Positions 47,099 through 57,998 of a stretch of DNA of 64,000 bases are shown here, piece after piece. Made by a program: the position numbers and the translations under genes. The stretch comes from Lolium rigidum. Taxonomy: Eukaryota; Streptophyta; Magnoliopsida; Poales; Poaceae. The notes below the pieces were generated by a model. The model saw nothing but the letters and a program-made list of their open reading frames with translations, made no database searches and had not been told where the DNA came from. Position 1 is the stretch's first letter. Every line of letters starts with the position of its first letter. Location: positions 61,389,754 through 61,453,753 of the forward strand of contig NC_061508.1 of the NCBI RefSeq assembly GCF_022539505.1, given 5' to 3'.

Positions 47099-48967
47099 GA
47101 TGGCGGAAGATACTCCGGTCACGTACGAGGATCTGCCTGATGAGCTCAAGAAGAAACATGACGAGATCAAGGCAACCCTCGAAGCCGAACTCATCGGCTC
47201 CTTCCATCGAACCCGCTCCCATGGCGTCAGGCGGAAGGGTTTCGCACCTGAAGGCGCACTCGATGGGGTGGATTCGTCCGCCCCGTCAGAAGAACGCACC
47301 AGGTCAGCCGAAGTACGAGGATCTGCCCGAGGAGCTCAAAAGGAAACATGACGAGATCAAGGCAAACCTCAAAGCCGAACTCATCGGCTCCTCTGAGAAG
47401 ACCCGGCCGCACGACATCAAGCTCGATAGAGACTCAGGTCCGTCGCATGGCGTCAACATGGTGGATCTCAGCCACTCCATAGGCCAGCCAAAGTTCTCCT
47501 TTGGTGTCAACATGGCAGGGCTTGCAAGCCGCCATGACAAAGATGAAGCAGAAAGCAGCCACTCCCGTGGCAACGATGAAGAGGAGGCCGATCCACGCGA
47601 CCGGCCCCAAGATGATGACGAGGCGGTACCGACAGGGGAGGGAATAAGACGCGTGCGGTATCAGCATCCACTCTCCGAGCACCTCCTCCACAAATATGAG
47701 CAGCAGCACGACCGACGTCGGCACTACGACGTAGATGATGAAAGGAATTGTCGGTCTGATGCAGAGGTCAGGAGGTACCGTCAACATGATAGAAGCGACG
47801 ACGGGTACAATCGTCGCACGCGAAGGAAGGTCAAGGGGCAGGATAACATGGATAGGCACTCGGAGCTGTCCGTTCTTCAAACATTCGCTGGGACTCGAGG
47901 AATGAGCCGATTGCCAACAATCGAGAGCGCCCGAGAATGCAAACGAGAGGAAGAAGGACGCCGCTAACGTGTCCGTGTTCGAGCGTCTAGGGCCTCTCCC
48001 ACCTCGGAGCAAGTATGCTGAGCCCGCTCGGATAGAAGATCTCGAGGAACTAGAGGACGATGATGAAGAAGATAAGTATCATCGGCCCAGGTGGTGCCCT
48101 GATGGGCTCAGCCGTTCCCAAAAGCGAAGGGTTCAGCGTATGCGTGGGTTGGAAGAAGCTGAAAGATTGTACCTGCGCACGCTAAGGAAGGCACGGCATG
48201 ATCTGGCCGCCAAAGTCCGGCGAGCCCTGGATGAAGAGGGTCGGCCACAAAGAAAAGAGTGGCGCCCCAAGCAGAGGAAAGCCGATGATGATACATCGGC
48301 TGGCACAAACATGGTCTTCATTCTTCCAACGGAGTTTAGCGCTCCAAGATTATATGAAGCACCTGTGGCGCAATTAGACTGCGGCCCACGGCCGGTCATC
48401 TTTGAGAAGCCAAAGGAAAGGAGTTACAGGCATCTGAAGGCCCTGTACGTGCGAGGTTACATCAATGGGCAGCCTGGTCAACAAGATGTTGGTGGACACC
48501 GGAGCGGCGAGTCAACATTATGCCATACTCCATGCTACGTCGGTTGGGACGCTCCAGTTCGGATCCGATCAAGACCAACGTAACAACTGAGCGATTTCAA
48601 CGGCCAAGCATCCGACGCACAAGGTGTTCCGAATGTGGATCCGACCGTAGGAAGAAAAACTGTCCCTACGACGTTCTTTATCGTCGACAAGCAAGAGTAC
48701 CTACGCTTGTCCTACTAGGGAGAGATTGGATCCACGCCAAGCTGTTGCATTCCATCCACGATGCACCAATGCCTGATACAGTGGGATGGAGATGAAGTAG
48801 AAGTCGTCCGTGCAGATGATTCAGTCGAGGTTTCAACAGCCGGCATGGACGTTTGGGAGACATCAGGCCAAGAGCCACTCTCAGGCATCAATTTGGACGA
48901 CTGCGAGCGCATCGACGTGACAAAGAACGGGGTCAGACTGGTCTTATCCACAGGCCTGACTGTGTGA
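47099..48967 (+). pseudogene. Gypsy gag-protease remnant
   Basis: Starts MAEDTPVTYEDLPDELKKKH (47099). The YEDLPxELKxKHDEIKA block appears twice (47119 and 47313), so an internal deletion or duplication has replaced most of gag. Later blocks in changing frames: GMSRLPTIES, SVFERLGPLPP (47969 on), PRWCPDGLSRSQKRRVQR, DCGPRPVIFEKP. An aspartic protease core LVDTGAA (DTG at 48495-48503) is broken by a frameshift two codons later. It ends KNGVRLVLSTGLTV at 48966. At least three frameshifts. The long upstream open frame from 46900 begins in the LTR and is artefactual there. Confidence 0.75.
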
Positions 48968-50803
48968 CAAAACAAACGTCGATAAACAAACGTGGCGAGG
49001 CTCATCCTTGTGATCGGCCCCAAAAAATTTATGAAGGAACATCACAAAACCTTCACCAAGCAAGCAAACGTGGAGGCCGATTCCAGCAATCGGCCAAAAT
49101 TATCCTCGCCATCCATGTTGCCTGGGTTCAACGCATGATCCAACAGAGCCGATACCATCAATTCTCTTGACAGAATCGGCTCGGGGGGGCACATAGAAGG
49201 ATAAAATACGAGGATAAAGGCGTCTCATCCTTTGATGATGGGTATTTGAGTATGGGGGCCGATGCATAAATCGGCCGAAAATTCAAAAATTTTCAAGCAT
49301 AGCCGATGTGCAGACATCGACTTAAGGATCAATGGAGCAGGGTGTGGGCCTTCCCTTTAAGGACCCCTAATTCCCATTGGCAAGTCTTCAAGTTCAACGG
49401 CAAGGGCAGCTTAAAACGTGCAAGTCAGGGTGGGGGTGAGCCCAACGAAGGAATATATATCTCTTCTAAGACTAGGAGAACCGCCGTTGGCTGCCACGTT
49501 TTGACTCAGTAACTGTCACTTCCAGGGGAGAGTACGGAGGGCGTCGAAATGCGAGGACGTTCTCACCGGAAGTTGCTGCGAGCCTGCACAAAGATGATGA
49601 GCCAATCTAATCAACAAGACGCAAGGATTGGACCTGAAGGAGCTCGGGGAGGGCGGCTCGCCCTGAAATTTCCTCACTTTAAAGAAACGATTTTGTGGAA
49701 TCGAGCTCGATACTCGCGTTACGAGCTGGAAAGCCGAGGATGATCGACGTGATCAACTCACTGCTATTCTCGCCCGGCCCGGGAGCTCGGGGGGCAGCTC
49801 ACCTCGAAGGTTCTCTGCCTGCGGGAGCCGATTTCGTTGGAATCGGCTAAACTTCTGCATCACAACTCACACGAAGAATGGTGCTAATGTTGCAAAATTA
49901 TCATAGCTCGCTTGGATCGAGCTGTATAGACTCTCAACGGAAGAAAGGTGATCGAGCTCGGTGGCCTCGCAGTGATAGCTCTCTTGGACATGGTTGAGCC
50001 CATCCCGAAATATCAATGATCTGGGGGACCGATTTGTTGGAATCAGTAGATGTGGCACCACAGTTGGAAGCTGGTGATGGTCCATTCTTTATCCTCGTCT
50101 TGGCTGAGGCTCGGGGGGCAGCTCGCCCTCGGGGTTTAGCCGATTTTGTCGAAATCGGCTCACTCTTCGTAACAGCTCGTTCGAAAGACGGTGGATTATC
50201 GCGGAAGGAAGCTACCGGAGCTGAGCGAGCGGAATTCGGAGGGGATAATGCGGCAGAAGAATGTCTGAAATTTAAAGTTAATAAGGAGAACGGACATTAT
50301 TTCAGGAGTTTTGCCGCTAAGTTTAACATGCCATCTTGAGAGATCTGCATTTACAACTCCTAGGATTTGCGCGATTATGGCTTGGCCCTGTTTGACAAGG
50401 AGTTTGGGTCCGGGTGGATCTATCTCGGAATTTATCGTAAGAGACCGATGCGATGCCATCGGTTTGTTGGGCATTGACCAGATTGGTAATCGGCAGAATC
50501 AGAACAAAGGACAATCGGCTAAATTATCATAAAGGGAATCGGCAAAATCAAATTAGGGAATTTCTTCATTGATAAGCCAGATTTCTTACATAGAAAAGCT
50601 GATTGCTCTCAAAAGGAAGTGCTAGGGGATACATTGCCCCGAGCGCTCTCTGGGCCTATGCTAAGATCCTATCTAGGGGCCGCTGCTGCCCTCGTCTGCC
50701 GTCATCGCCCATCGTACTGTGCGCTACTCCCTACCGGCTCGTCATCGCTGCTCCGGCGGCCGCCGACGGGCCCTCGTTGTCTTCGTCCTCTTCGTCGGCG
50801 TCG
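48968..50803. other. non-coding internal part of the Tat-like element
   Basis: No pol domain in any frame. Repeated phrases CTCGGGGGGCAGCTCGCC (near 49790 and 50110) and 'gccgatt..tcg..gaatcggct' (49828 and 50140) show internal duplication. Confidence 0.6.
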
Positions 50804-51190
50804 TCATCGCTGTCGACGTCGCTGAGGTTCCCGGGCCGGAAGGTGGCGGCGTTTGGCGGGCGGCTCGTCGGAGGAGGCTGTCTTCGTCTCCTCCTCCTCT
50901 TCCTCCTCCATCACCTCCTCGGAGGTGGTGAAGTCTGCCCGGGAGAAGCGATCGTCATCGCTCTCCTCCTCCGGTCCCCGTCGGCAAGGAAGCGGAGGTC
51001 GCTCTCCCCCGTCGGTCGGGGATTTGTCATCCTCGGACCTGACGGAGGAGTCGTGGTCCTCTTTGTCCCACGCCGTTGGGGCGAGGATGTCGTACGCCGC
51101 TTGCGTACCCCACGAGGGCGTCGACTCTCGGATGGGAGAGGGCACGTGGGAAAGATCCGATGAAGAAGAAGAGGAAGAGGAAGAAGACAT
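50804..51190 (-). CDS. antisense ORF of the Tat-like element (Ser/acidic-rich protein)
   Basis: An intact 128-codon minus-strand frame between the gag-pro remnant and the 3' LTR. It starts with Met and ten Ser, passes TQAAYDILAPTAWDKEDHD, an acidic stretch (MEEEEEEET) and ends in an Arg/Lys-rich tail (PAKRRHLPAREPQRRRQR). Antisense ORFs in this position are known from Tat-lineage elements such as maize Grande; their role is unknown. It could be expressed from an internal promoter, but low complexity alone can keep such frames open. Confidence 0.45.
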   Translation of the reverse strand: MSSSSSSSSSSDLSHVPSPIRESTPSWGTQAAYDILAPTAWDKEDHDSSVRSEDDKSPTDGGERPPLPCRRGPEEESDDDRFSRADFTTSEEVMEEEEEEETKTASSDEPPAKRRHLPAREPQRRRQR

Positions 51191-51465
51191 GGTTGCGGGG
51201 GAGGGTTTTTTGGAGTGCTAATGCGGAAGGGGTGAAGAGGAGAACTGATTCGATGCGGTTAAATAAAAGGAGATGGGGTTTTTAATTTCGAGCAGTTCTC
51301 GAAGACATGGTGCCAAAACTGTCAAATCGTGCAGAGAAGTTGGGAAGGCAAGTCGTCATGATGAAGCGTGCTTGCGACGTGCTTCTCGCTCTGCCATGAC
51401 ATGACCCCTCGGAGGAAAAAACAGAGTGGTTTTGAAATTATCATTACCAAAACCAGGGGGGCATG

Positions 51466-52622
51466 TGTTATCACCAGATTTTGGCTAAATCAGGAGGTGG
51501 GCCGCGATTAAGATGGGCTTAGAAGATTACACATGGAAGATCTATGAAGCGGCCTTGCACGGAGAATTTGGGCTAGGTTGCCCGTGTATCTTTAATTATA
51601 GTAGATTGTATCTAGATTAAAAGTTAGAGTTTATCTCGTGCACGGTTTAGTGCACGCCCACATTAGAAAGTCCGCTGGACTATAAATATGTATCTAGGGT
51701 TTATGGAATAAACAACAACCAACGCTCAACCACAAACAAATCTCGGCGCATCGCCAACTCCTTCGCTCTCGAGGGTTTCTACCGAGAGCATCATGTCGCT
51801 CTAGATCGCATCTTGCGATCTAGGCAAGCACAAGCCTGCCCACGTTGTTCATGCGTTGCTCGTATCGAAGCCTTTTGATGGCGAGCAACGTAGTTATCTT
51901 AGACATGTTAGGGTTAGCATTGTTCTTCATGTTACATGCTTTCGTAGTGCAACCCTTGCATGTCTAGCCGCCCTTACGCCTATCCTAGGCGTAGGGGCGG
52001 CACCCCGCTTGATCATAGTTTAGTAGATCCGATCCGTTACGGTTGCTCCTTGTTCTACAAGGATTAGTTTAATATCCGCAATAGTTAGGCCTTACAAAGG
52101 GGGAGGATCCAGCCGGCGTGTAGGGTGACGTTTGCTAGCCCTAGAAAGGATGTTCCTGGGATCAACCTCGTGTTGGTTTTTAGGCCCTGTCTAGGATCGG
52201 CTTACGATCACCGTGCGCGAGCGCGAGGCCCAACCTGGAGTAGGATGATCCGATTATGCGGTGAAAACCCTAAATCGTCGAGATCTCATTAGCTTTACCT
52301 TGATCAAGCAGGACCACCATATATTCGGACACCCCGTCCGAATCATGGGTGGATCGGCTCTTTGAGCCGATTCACGAGATAACCCGAGAGCCGATCGAGG
52401 CTCGTATTTAACGTTTACGTGTGTGCCCCGTGCAGAAACTAAGCGAGGCATCATCCACACCTTCCCGACCTGGCATAGGTCAGTGGCACGCCCTTGTGAT
52501 AAACATCGGCGCGTGCGACCGGGAGGCTTTGCGGGCCGCCGCTCGGAGGGATCGGGGCCAGCCGCAGCCCTAGTTGTTCCCGGCTCTACCGTGTTGCCCG
52601 CCTCTGCCCGCCAGGGGGTTTC
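51466..52622 (+). repeat. second LTR of the Tat-like element, truncated by gap
   Basis: Starts TGTTATCACCAG after the purine tract ACCAGGGGGGCATG (51452-51465). It ends GGGGGTTTC at the gap, lacking only the last 11 bases. It has many small indels and substitutions compared with the other two copies. Confidence 0.85.
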
Positions 52623-52722
52623 NNNNNNNNNNNNNNNNNNNNNNNNNNNNNNNNNNNNNNNNNNNNNNNNNNNNNNNNNNNNNNNNNNNNNNNNNNNNNN
52701 NNNNNNNNNNNNNNNNNNNNNN
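52623..52722. other. assembly gap (100 N)
   Basis: Placeholder between an LTR of one family and gag-pro sequence of another. Confidence 0.99.
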
Positions 52723-53221
52723 CTAACTATGTCATTAAAGAAAAGATTTAGAGATACAATAATGAGGCTATGATACCACCTAAGATTGGGGATGCGTGGA
52801 TCCCCAATATTTTAATATCTATTGACAAAGAAACACATCATGCCATTCTAGATTTAGGATCTACTGTTTCTGTCATATCAAAAGAGCTATATGAATTACT
52901 TAATCTCAACAATATGGAAAAATGATCTATTGATTTGTTACTTGTTGATGATTCAACCAAAAAGTCTTTATTAAAAGTAAATGATGTAATGGTTGAATTG
53001 CATATGACATATGTGCATGTTGATTTCATTGTTATGGACATGGGGAGAAATAACTCTAGTCATATAATCCTTGGAAGACCTTTTCCGAGAACAACAGGAG
53101 CTATCATTGATTATAAAGAAGGGAATGTGAAGTTTCAATTCCCACACAAGAATTGTATGTATCACTTTCCAAGGAACAAGGAGGTGGCATTAATGCTACC
53201 ACATAATTTCCATGACACTTG
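52723..53221 (+). pseudogene. Athila-like Gypsy gag-protease fragment
   Basis: The frame reads MIPPKIGDAWIPNILISID, then the protease ILDLGSTVSVISKELYELL (DLG variant of the catalytic Asp motif usual in Athila). A TGA follows MEK near 52924. After it come SIDLLLVDDSTKKSLLKVND and HIILGRPFPRTTGAIIDY, ending NFHDT stop. One stop only, so a rather young copy whose N-terminal part lies in the gap. Confidence 0.75.
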
Positions 53222-54417
53222 AATCAAGCAAGTAAGCCTAGCTATATGGCTATAAAGAAAGCGCTTTATGGAGGCAACCCGGGATGTTTTTGTATTTGGT
53301 TTTCATTTTTTCATGCTTGGTGTAGAATTTTATTTTTATTTTATTTTAGTTAGTCTCTGATTTTTAAATAAAGTATAAAGTTTTTACCCATTTGGATGTT
53401 TAAAGTTGCAAACATAATATGGAGTTGTTGATTCATGCACTGCACTTTTTAGTGCACGGTTTTTGTGATTTTATGGTAACTCCTAAAATCTTGATAAAGT
53501 CACAGTATCTGTAACTTTTCATCCTATATATGCACGTAAATTGGCTAGATATTTTGACGTGTCTAAATCGTGCCACAAATTCTGTTTTGCTGCAGCAAAA
53601 ATTCTAGACAAATTCTGCCTTTCTTTGTTAGATTCATCTTTTGAGTATCAAAATGATTTTTACTTGGAAATTTTGATATGCTAGAATGGGTAGAACATTA
53701 TGTGATCTATTTTTCATGAAGATATAATTTTATTCTTGAGTAAAATAGCAGCAAGCATGATTTCTTTGTACCTCTAATGTCACCCCATAGAAAAGAATGT
53801 GCAAAAAAGTTTGTTTTGAAGTTTTTCACAGGGAATGGAGGAATATCACACTAACATGATTCAAGTATTATGAATATAATAAGCTTGGGGATTCCCAGGA
53901 CAACCCACTGGACTCATTCGAAAACTCCTGGTTTGAGCACCTCTAAACTTTGTTTTTGGGCAACATAGAATTTTTGCAAAAACTTGAAGCGTCCTTGTTT
54001 TATTCGTGTCTAGTTTTGTTTTTTTAAGTGAAAGGACCTTCATATTGAGTGTTTATTATGAAGCATATGCCTTAGCTACTGGACCAAACTCTTTATCTCT
54101 AAATGTTCAAAGTAAATTGAGTTGCATGATTATAAAACAAAAAGAGGAATGCCTAAAACCTAAAAATTTATTTTGTGTATGGTATTTCTAGTTTCACATG
54201 GTCTATTGAGTTATGATTTGTTATGTGCCTTATTCATTGCTACTCCTTGCTAGTATACATAGATGTTTAATTTTAAGTGTCATTGATTGATGATGAATGA
54301 ATAGTCTATGGATGCTATTGCATTGTTTTAGACCTCTTGCTGGCCAAAAGATTTAAATTCTTACACAAGCATTGACTGGTTTCTAAGCTCAACTCAAATC
54401 TGAAGTCTATCATACCT
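53222..54417 (+). mobile_element. Gypsy non-coding internal region downstream of gag-pro
   Basis: AT-rich sequence following GGAGGCAACCCGGGATGTTT (53270), a phrase typical after gag-pro in Triticeae Athila/Sabrina-like elements. No further coding domain. It is cut at 54418 by another LTR. Confidence 0.5.
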
Positions 54418-55934
54418 TGATGACCCACAAGTATAGAGGGTGTATCATAGTACTTTAGATAAATAAGAGTGTCGAACCCAACGAGGAGCATAAGGTGTTG
54501 ACGAGCAGTTTTGATCGAGGATTCACTGTAACACTAGCAAGCAGGTTTGCAGGGGTATTTGGTATTGCAGATAAATAAAGTACGACTAAATAAAATGCAG
54601 TAATAATAATTGCAGTGAGTGGCCCAATGCTTTTTAGAGCAAAGGACAAGCCGGTCGTTTTACTTATGATGAACAAATGTTCCTGAGGACACACGTGAAT
54701 TACGTCAAGTGCTTTCGCTTCACATAGCTGAATAATATTCAATGGTTTGGTAAGTGTTGTGTGGGTGAACCTATGCTAATGCACTACCCCATACTTGGAC
54801 TAATACATACTTGTGATTATACCTCTTGCAAGCATCCACAACTACAAGAAAGTAATTAAGATAAATCTAACCACAACCTTAAACTTTGAGATCCTACACT
54901 CCCTCATGCACCGGTTTCCTAATAGGGGTTTGGGTTTCTATCGCTCCCGCAACCCCACAATTAGTAGCCAAATACACGATGCATTCCCCTAGGCCCATAA
55001 AGATGAAGTATCATGTAGTCGACGTTCACATGAAACCACTAGAAGAATAGCACCACAACTTAAATATTGAATCATTGCATATTACTCAACATAGTTCCAC
55101 TACTAACAACCTGAATTTTCCCATGTCCTCAAGAACTAAATGAACTACTCACGAGCCATCATCATATGGATCATAATCAGAGGTGATATAATGATGAATA
55201 AGAATTTGGACATAAACCTTAATTCAATGGTTTCACTCAATAGCATCAACTACAAGGAGTAATCAACACCGGGAAAGTTTCCCCTATGAACTAGACAAGT
55301 ATCAAACCCAAGATGTTACAACGGGAAGGCGTGGAGACGGCGGTGATGATGGCACCGGTGGTGGAGATTATGGTGATGATGATCCCGATGAAGTCCAGCT
55401 CAATGGCGGTGGCAATGGCGACGATCTCCCCTTTTCGGGGAGGAATTTACCTAGCAGATTTCAGCCTACCGGAGTTCTTTTCTCTCCCTCTGGTTCTCCG
55501 TCCCGTAGCGGTGGCGGAATATTTCTCTGGTCGCTCCTCCGATCTTAGGTTTCCCGAGGGGTTGAAATACGCGAGGGGGCATCGTCAGTAGTGGGCCAGG
55601 GCGCCCACACCATCCCTAGGCGCGACCTGTGGTGGGCTCGCGCCTAGGAGTGGTCAGGAGCCCCTTGGCCCATCTCGGCCTTCCCTTCTAGCTTTCTCCA
55701 TCATCTGGAAAAATAGTATTTTCTGTATCATTGCTGGGAATTTTGGTCATCAGATATATGGTGCCTCGACGGTCCTTTTTCCAGCAGATTCCTGGCTCCA
55801 GCGGTTAATTCTTTAATAATCATCAAACATGCAAAAATAGATGGAATAACATAAGTATCACCTCTAAATATGAAATAAATCAATGAATAACAGTAAATTA
55901 TGATATAGAATAGTGATGCAAATTGGACGTATCA
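54418..55934 (-). mobile_element. 3' LTR of an Athila-like Gypsy element
   Basis: On the minus strand it starts TGATACGTCCAATTTGC at 55934 and ends ACTTGTGGGTCATCA at 54418, 1517 bases. It is preceded (minus strand) by the purine tract AAGCTTGGGGGAAGT (55935-55949). The open frame at 55313-55591 (+) lies in the LTR and is not a gene. Confidence 0.8.
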
Positions 55935-57998
55935 ACTTCCCCCAAGCTTAGACCTCGCTTGTCCCCAAGCAAAACCGAACTTAGTAAACCAGGCCACGGG
56001 TTTATGGAGTGAAGTGTCAATAAACAAAACACGGACAAGAAGCATCATACTTACCAATACACAATTCATTATAGACAGCAACTTCTTCTTATATAATTCA
56101 ACTTGCAATGAGTAAGGAATCACTAAATAGAGGTGCATAGAGGAAATCATAATTGATGATGGCAAAATTTTGTTCTTGGTCAGAGAGCAATTAACAAATT
56201 GTACTTATCTTTAGAGCACAATCTTTATAATAGAGATTATTGCAGAAATCACATGCTCAATAATTACAATCTCTTTACAATCATAGATAGCTTTCAGAGT
56301 TATATCCATTCAGATAAATGCATTGTGCTACACAAGGAAGAATAAAAGAGAGGATTGAATGGATCAACATATATAAATGATTGGATCATAGCAACTCAAA
56401 CTCTTGCTTGATGTAGAGGGAAATAGGTTTACTGACTCAACATAAAAGTAAAAGAAAGGCCCTGCACGGAGGGAAGCAAGATTACTCATGTGCTAGAGCT
56501 TTTTGTTTCAAAGGCAATAGGAGTGTTGAAAATATATTTTGAGAGGTATGCATGTCTATGTCAACGAATGACATTAAACAATTATCATATTTTCATATAG
56601 TGACCTCAAGAGCGGCTCCCATGTAGTTCTCCGTTGCACACCATTATTTAGGATCTCTCCGGTACATAATGTTGATCCAACCGTTTGAGTTTATTTTATA
56701 TTTCGTTTGGGATGGGCACCCAACGCCTTGCTCTTTTTGCTATATTAAGGACTTAGCACATTATTCATGCTAGTCACGGAATGAAGTCATGAAAAGACAA
56801 TAAACCATTCAATACTTCCTCATGAGCTAAGAACAAAACACAAAACAGGTAGTAATGTTTGAAGGTTTAAAGGTAGCCCACAAGCAATTCACTTTGGAGT
56901 GGCAGTGAAATACCACATATAGGTAGATATGGTGGACACAAATTGCCTGAGTTTTTGGTTCAAGGTTTGGATGCACGAGAAGCATTCCCTCGCAATACAT
57001 GTCTTTGGATATCAAGGTTGGGTAGCAAGCATAAGAGTTGAGCGAAACAAACAAATATACATGTAATAGAAAACAATCATGCAATCTTCCTTGGAAGTAC
57101 AAATGATTCAATCTTAATAATATTAAGCTTATGAGCCAACAAGATAGAAAAATAATGGAATAATGTATCTACATGTACTTCTCTCTTTTCTACTTAAGCC
57201 TCAAAGTAATGTTGCTACTGACCAATGCTAAGTTCGCCAAGAACAACTAGAATTACTTAATCCTCCCAAAGTGATACCAATACTAACCAACAAGATTAAT
57301 CATATGATAGATGTTACAAAATAAAATAAGATGTGCAGAAAGTAAATGATAAAAAAACTTCTCATTAATATTCCATAATGGCAACTCACACCAAGGGATA
57401 CATAGATAATCAACTAAAGGAGATACTTACACACTGCAAACTATCCTATATGATAACTTCGCTACTCATGATATGAATCTACTCAAAAGTAAATAGGTAA
57501 AAGATAATAGTGTGATACCGCGGCACTCCCCCAATCTTGGAACAAGCCAAGGGGATGCCAATACCAATGACGAATCATCTTCCGGCTGCTCCTTGCCCTT
57601 GTCGTTGTTGGTGGAGACCATGGTGCCTCTAAAACCAAGAACAAATCCTAGTAGAAACAGATCGAAACGAAAACATGACGAGAACACGATATACAGACCT
57701 CGGGGGATCCGGGGATTATATAGTAAAAAAAATTGTAACAAAAGGAAAAGAACAAGGCGAAACCGGGTCGGAAAGGGGCTCCAGGGCGCTCAGACCATGC
57801 CTAGGCGCAGCCTGGAGCTGGCCCGCAACTTGGGGTGGTTTGGTGCCCCTGGGCACCTTCTCGTACCCATTTTCTTCTCGTAATTTTTCATATTTAGCAA
57901 AACAGCAAAAACATAACCTGGAAAGCTTACCGCGAACTTTTTCTTACTAAAATTGTTACCTATTCGAAAACGGGCACTGCAGATTCCTAGATTGCTCC
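55935..57998 (-). mobile_element. Gypsy 3' internal region without recognised domains
   Basis: Between integrase and 3' LTR, where Athila elements carry an extra region (often with env-like relics). Only short frames are seen here, such as 57466-57741 minus. I recognise no product. Confidence 0.55.

Larger units (their letters stand above)
45867..52622 (+). mobile_element. non-autonomous Tat-like Ty3/Gypsy retrotransposon
   Basis: LTR, gag-pro remnant, long non-coding/antisense region, purine tract and second LTR. No reverse transcriptase or integrase is found in the 4.4-kb interior, so it depends on a relative. The left flank is GTATC (45862-45866). The right flank is lost in the gap 11 bases short of the LTR end. 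The two LTRs are more diverged from each other than the first is from 17346-18464. Confidence 0.8.

Noticed and set aside
46900..47967. 355-codon open frame as a host gene
   Set aside because: It starts in the LTR, crosses the primer-binding region and mixes two frames of a Gypsy gag-pro remnant.
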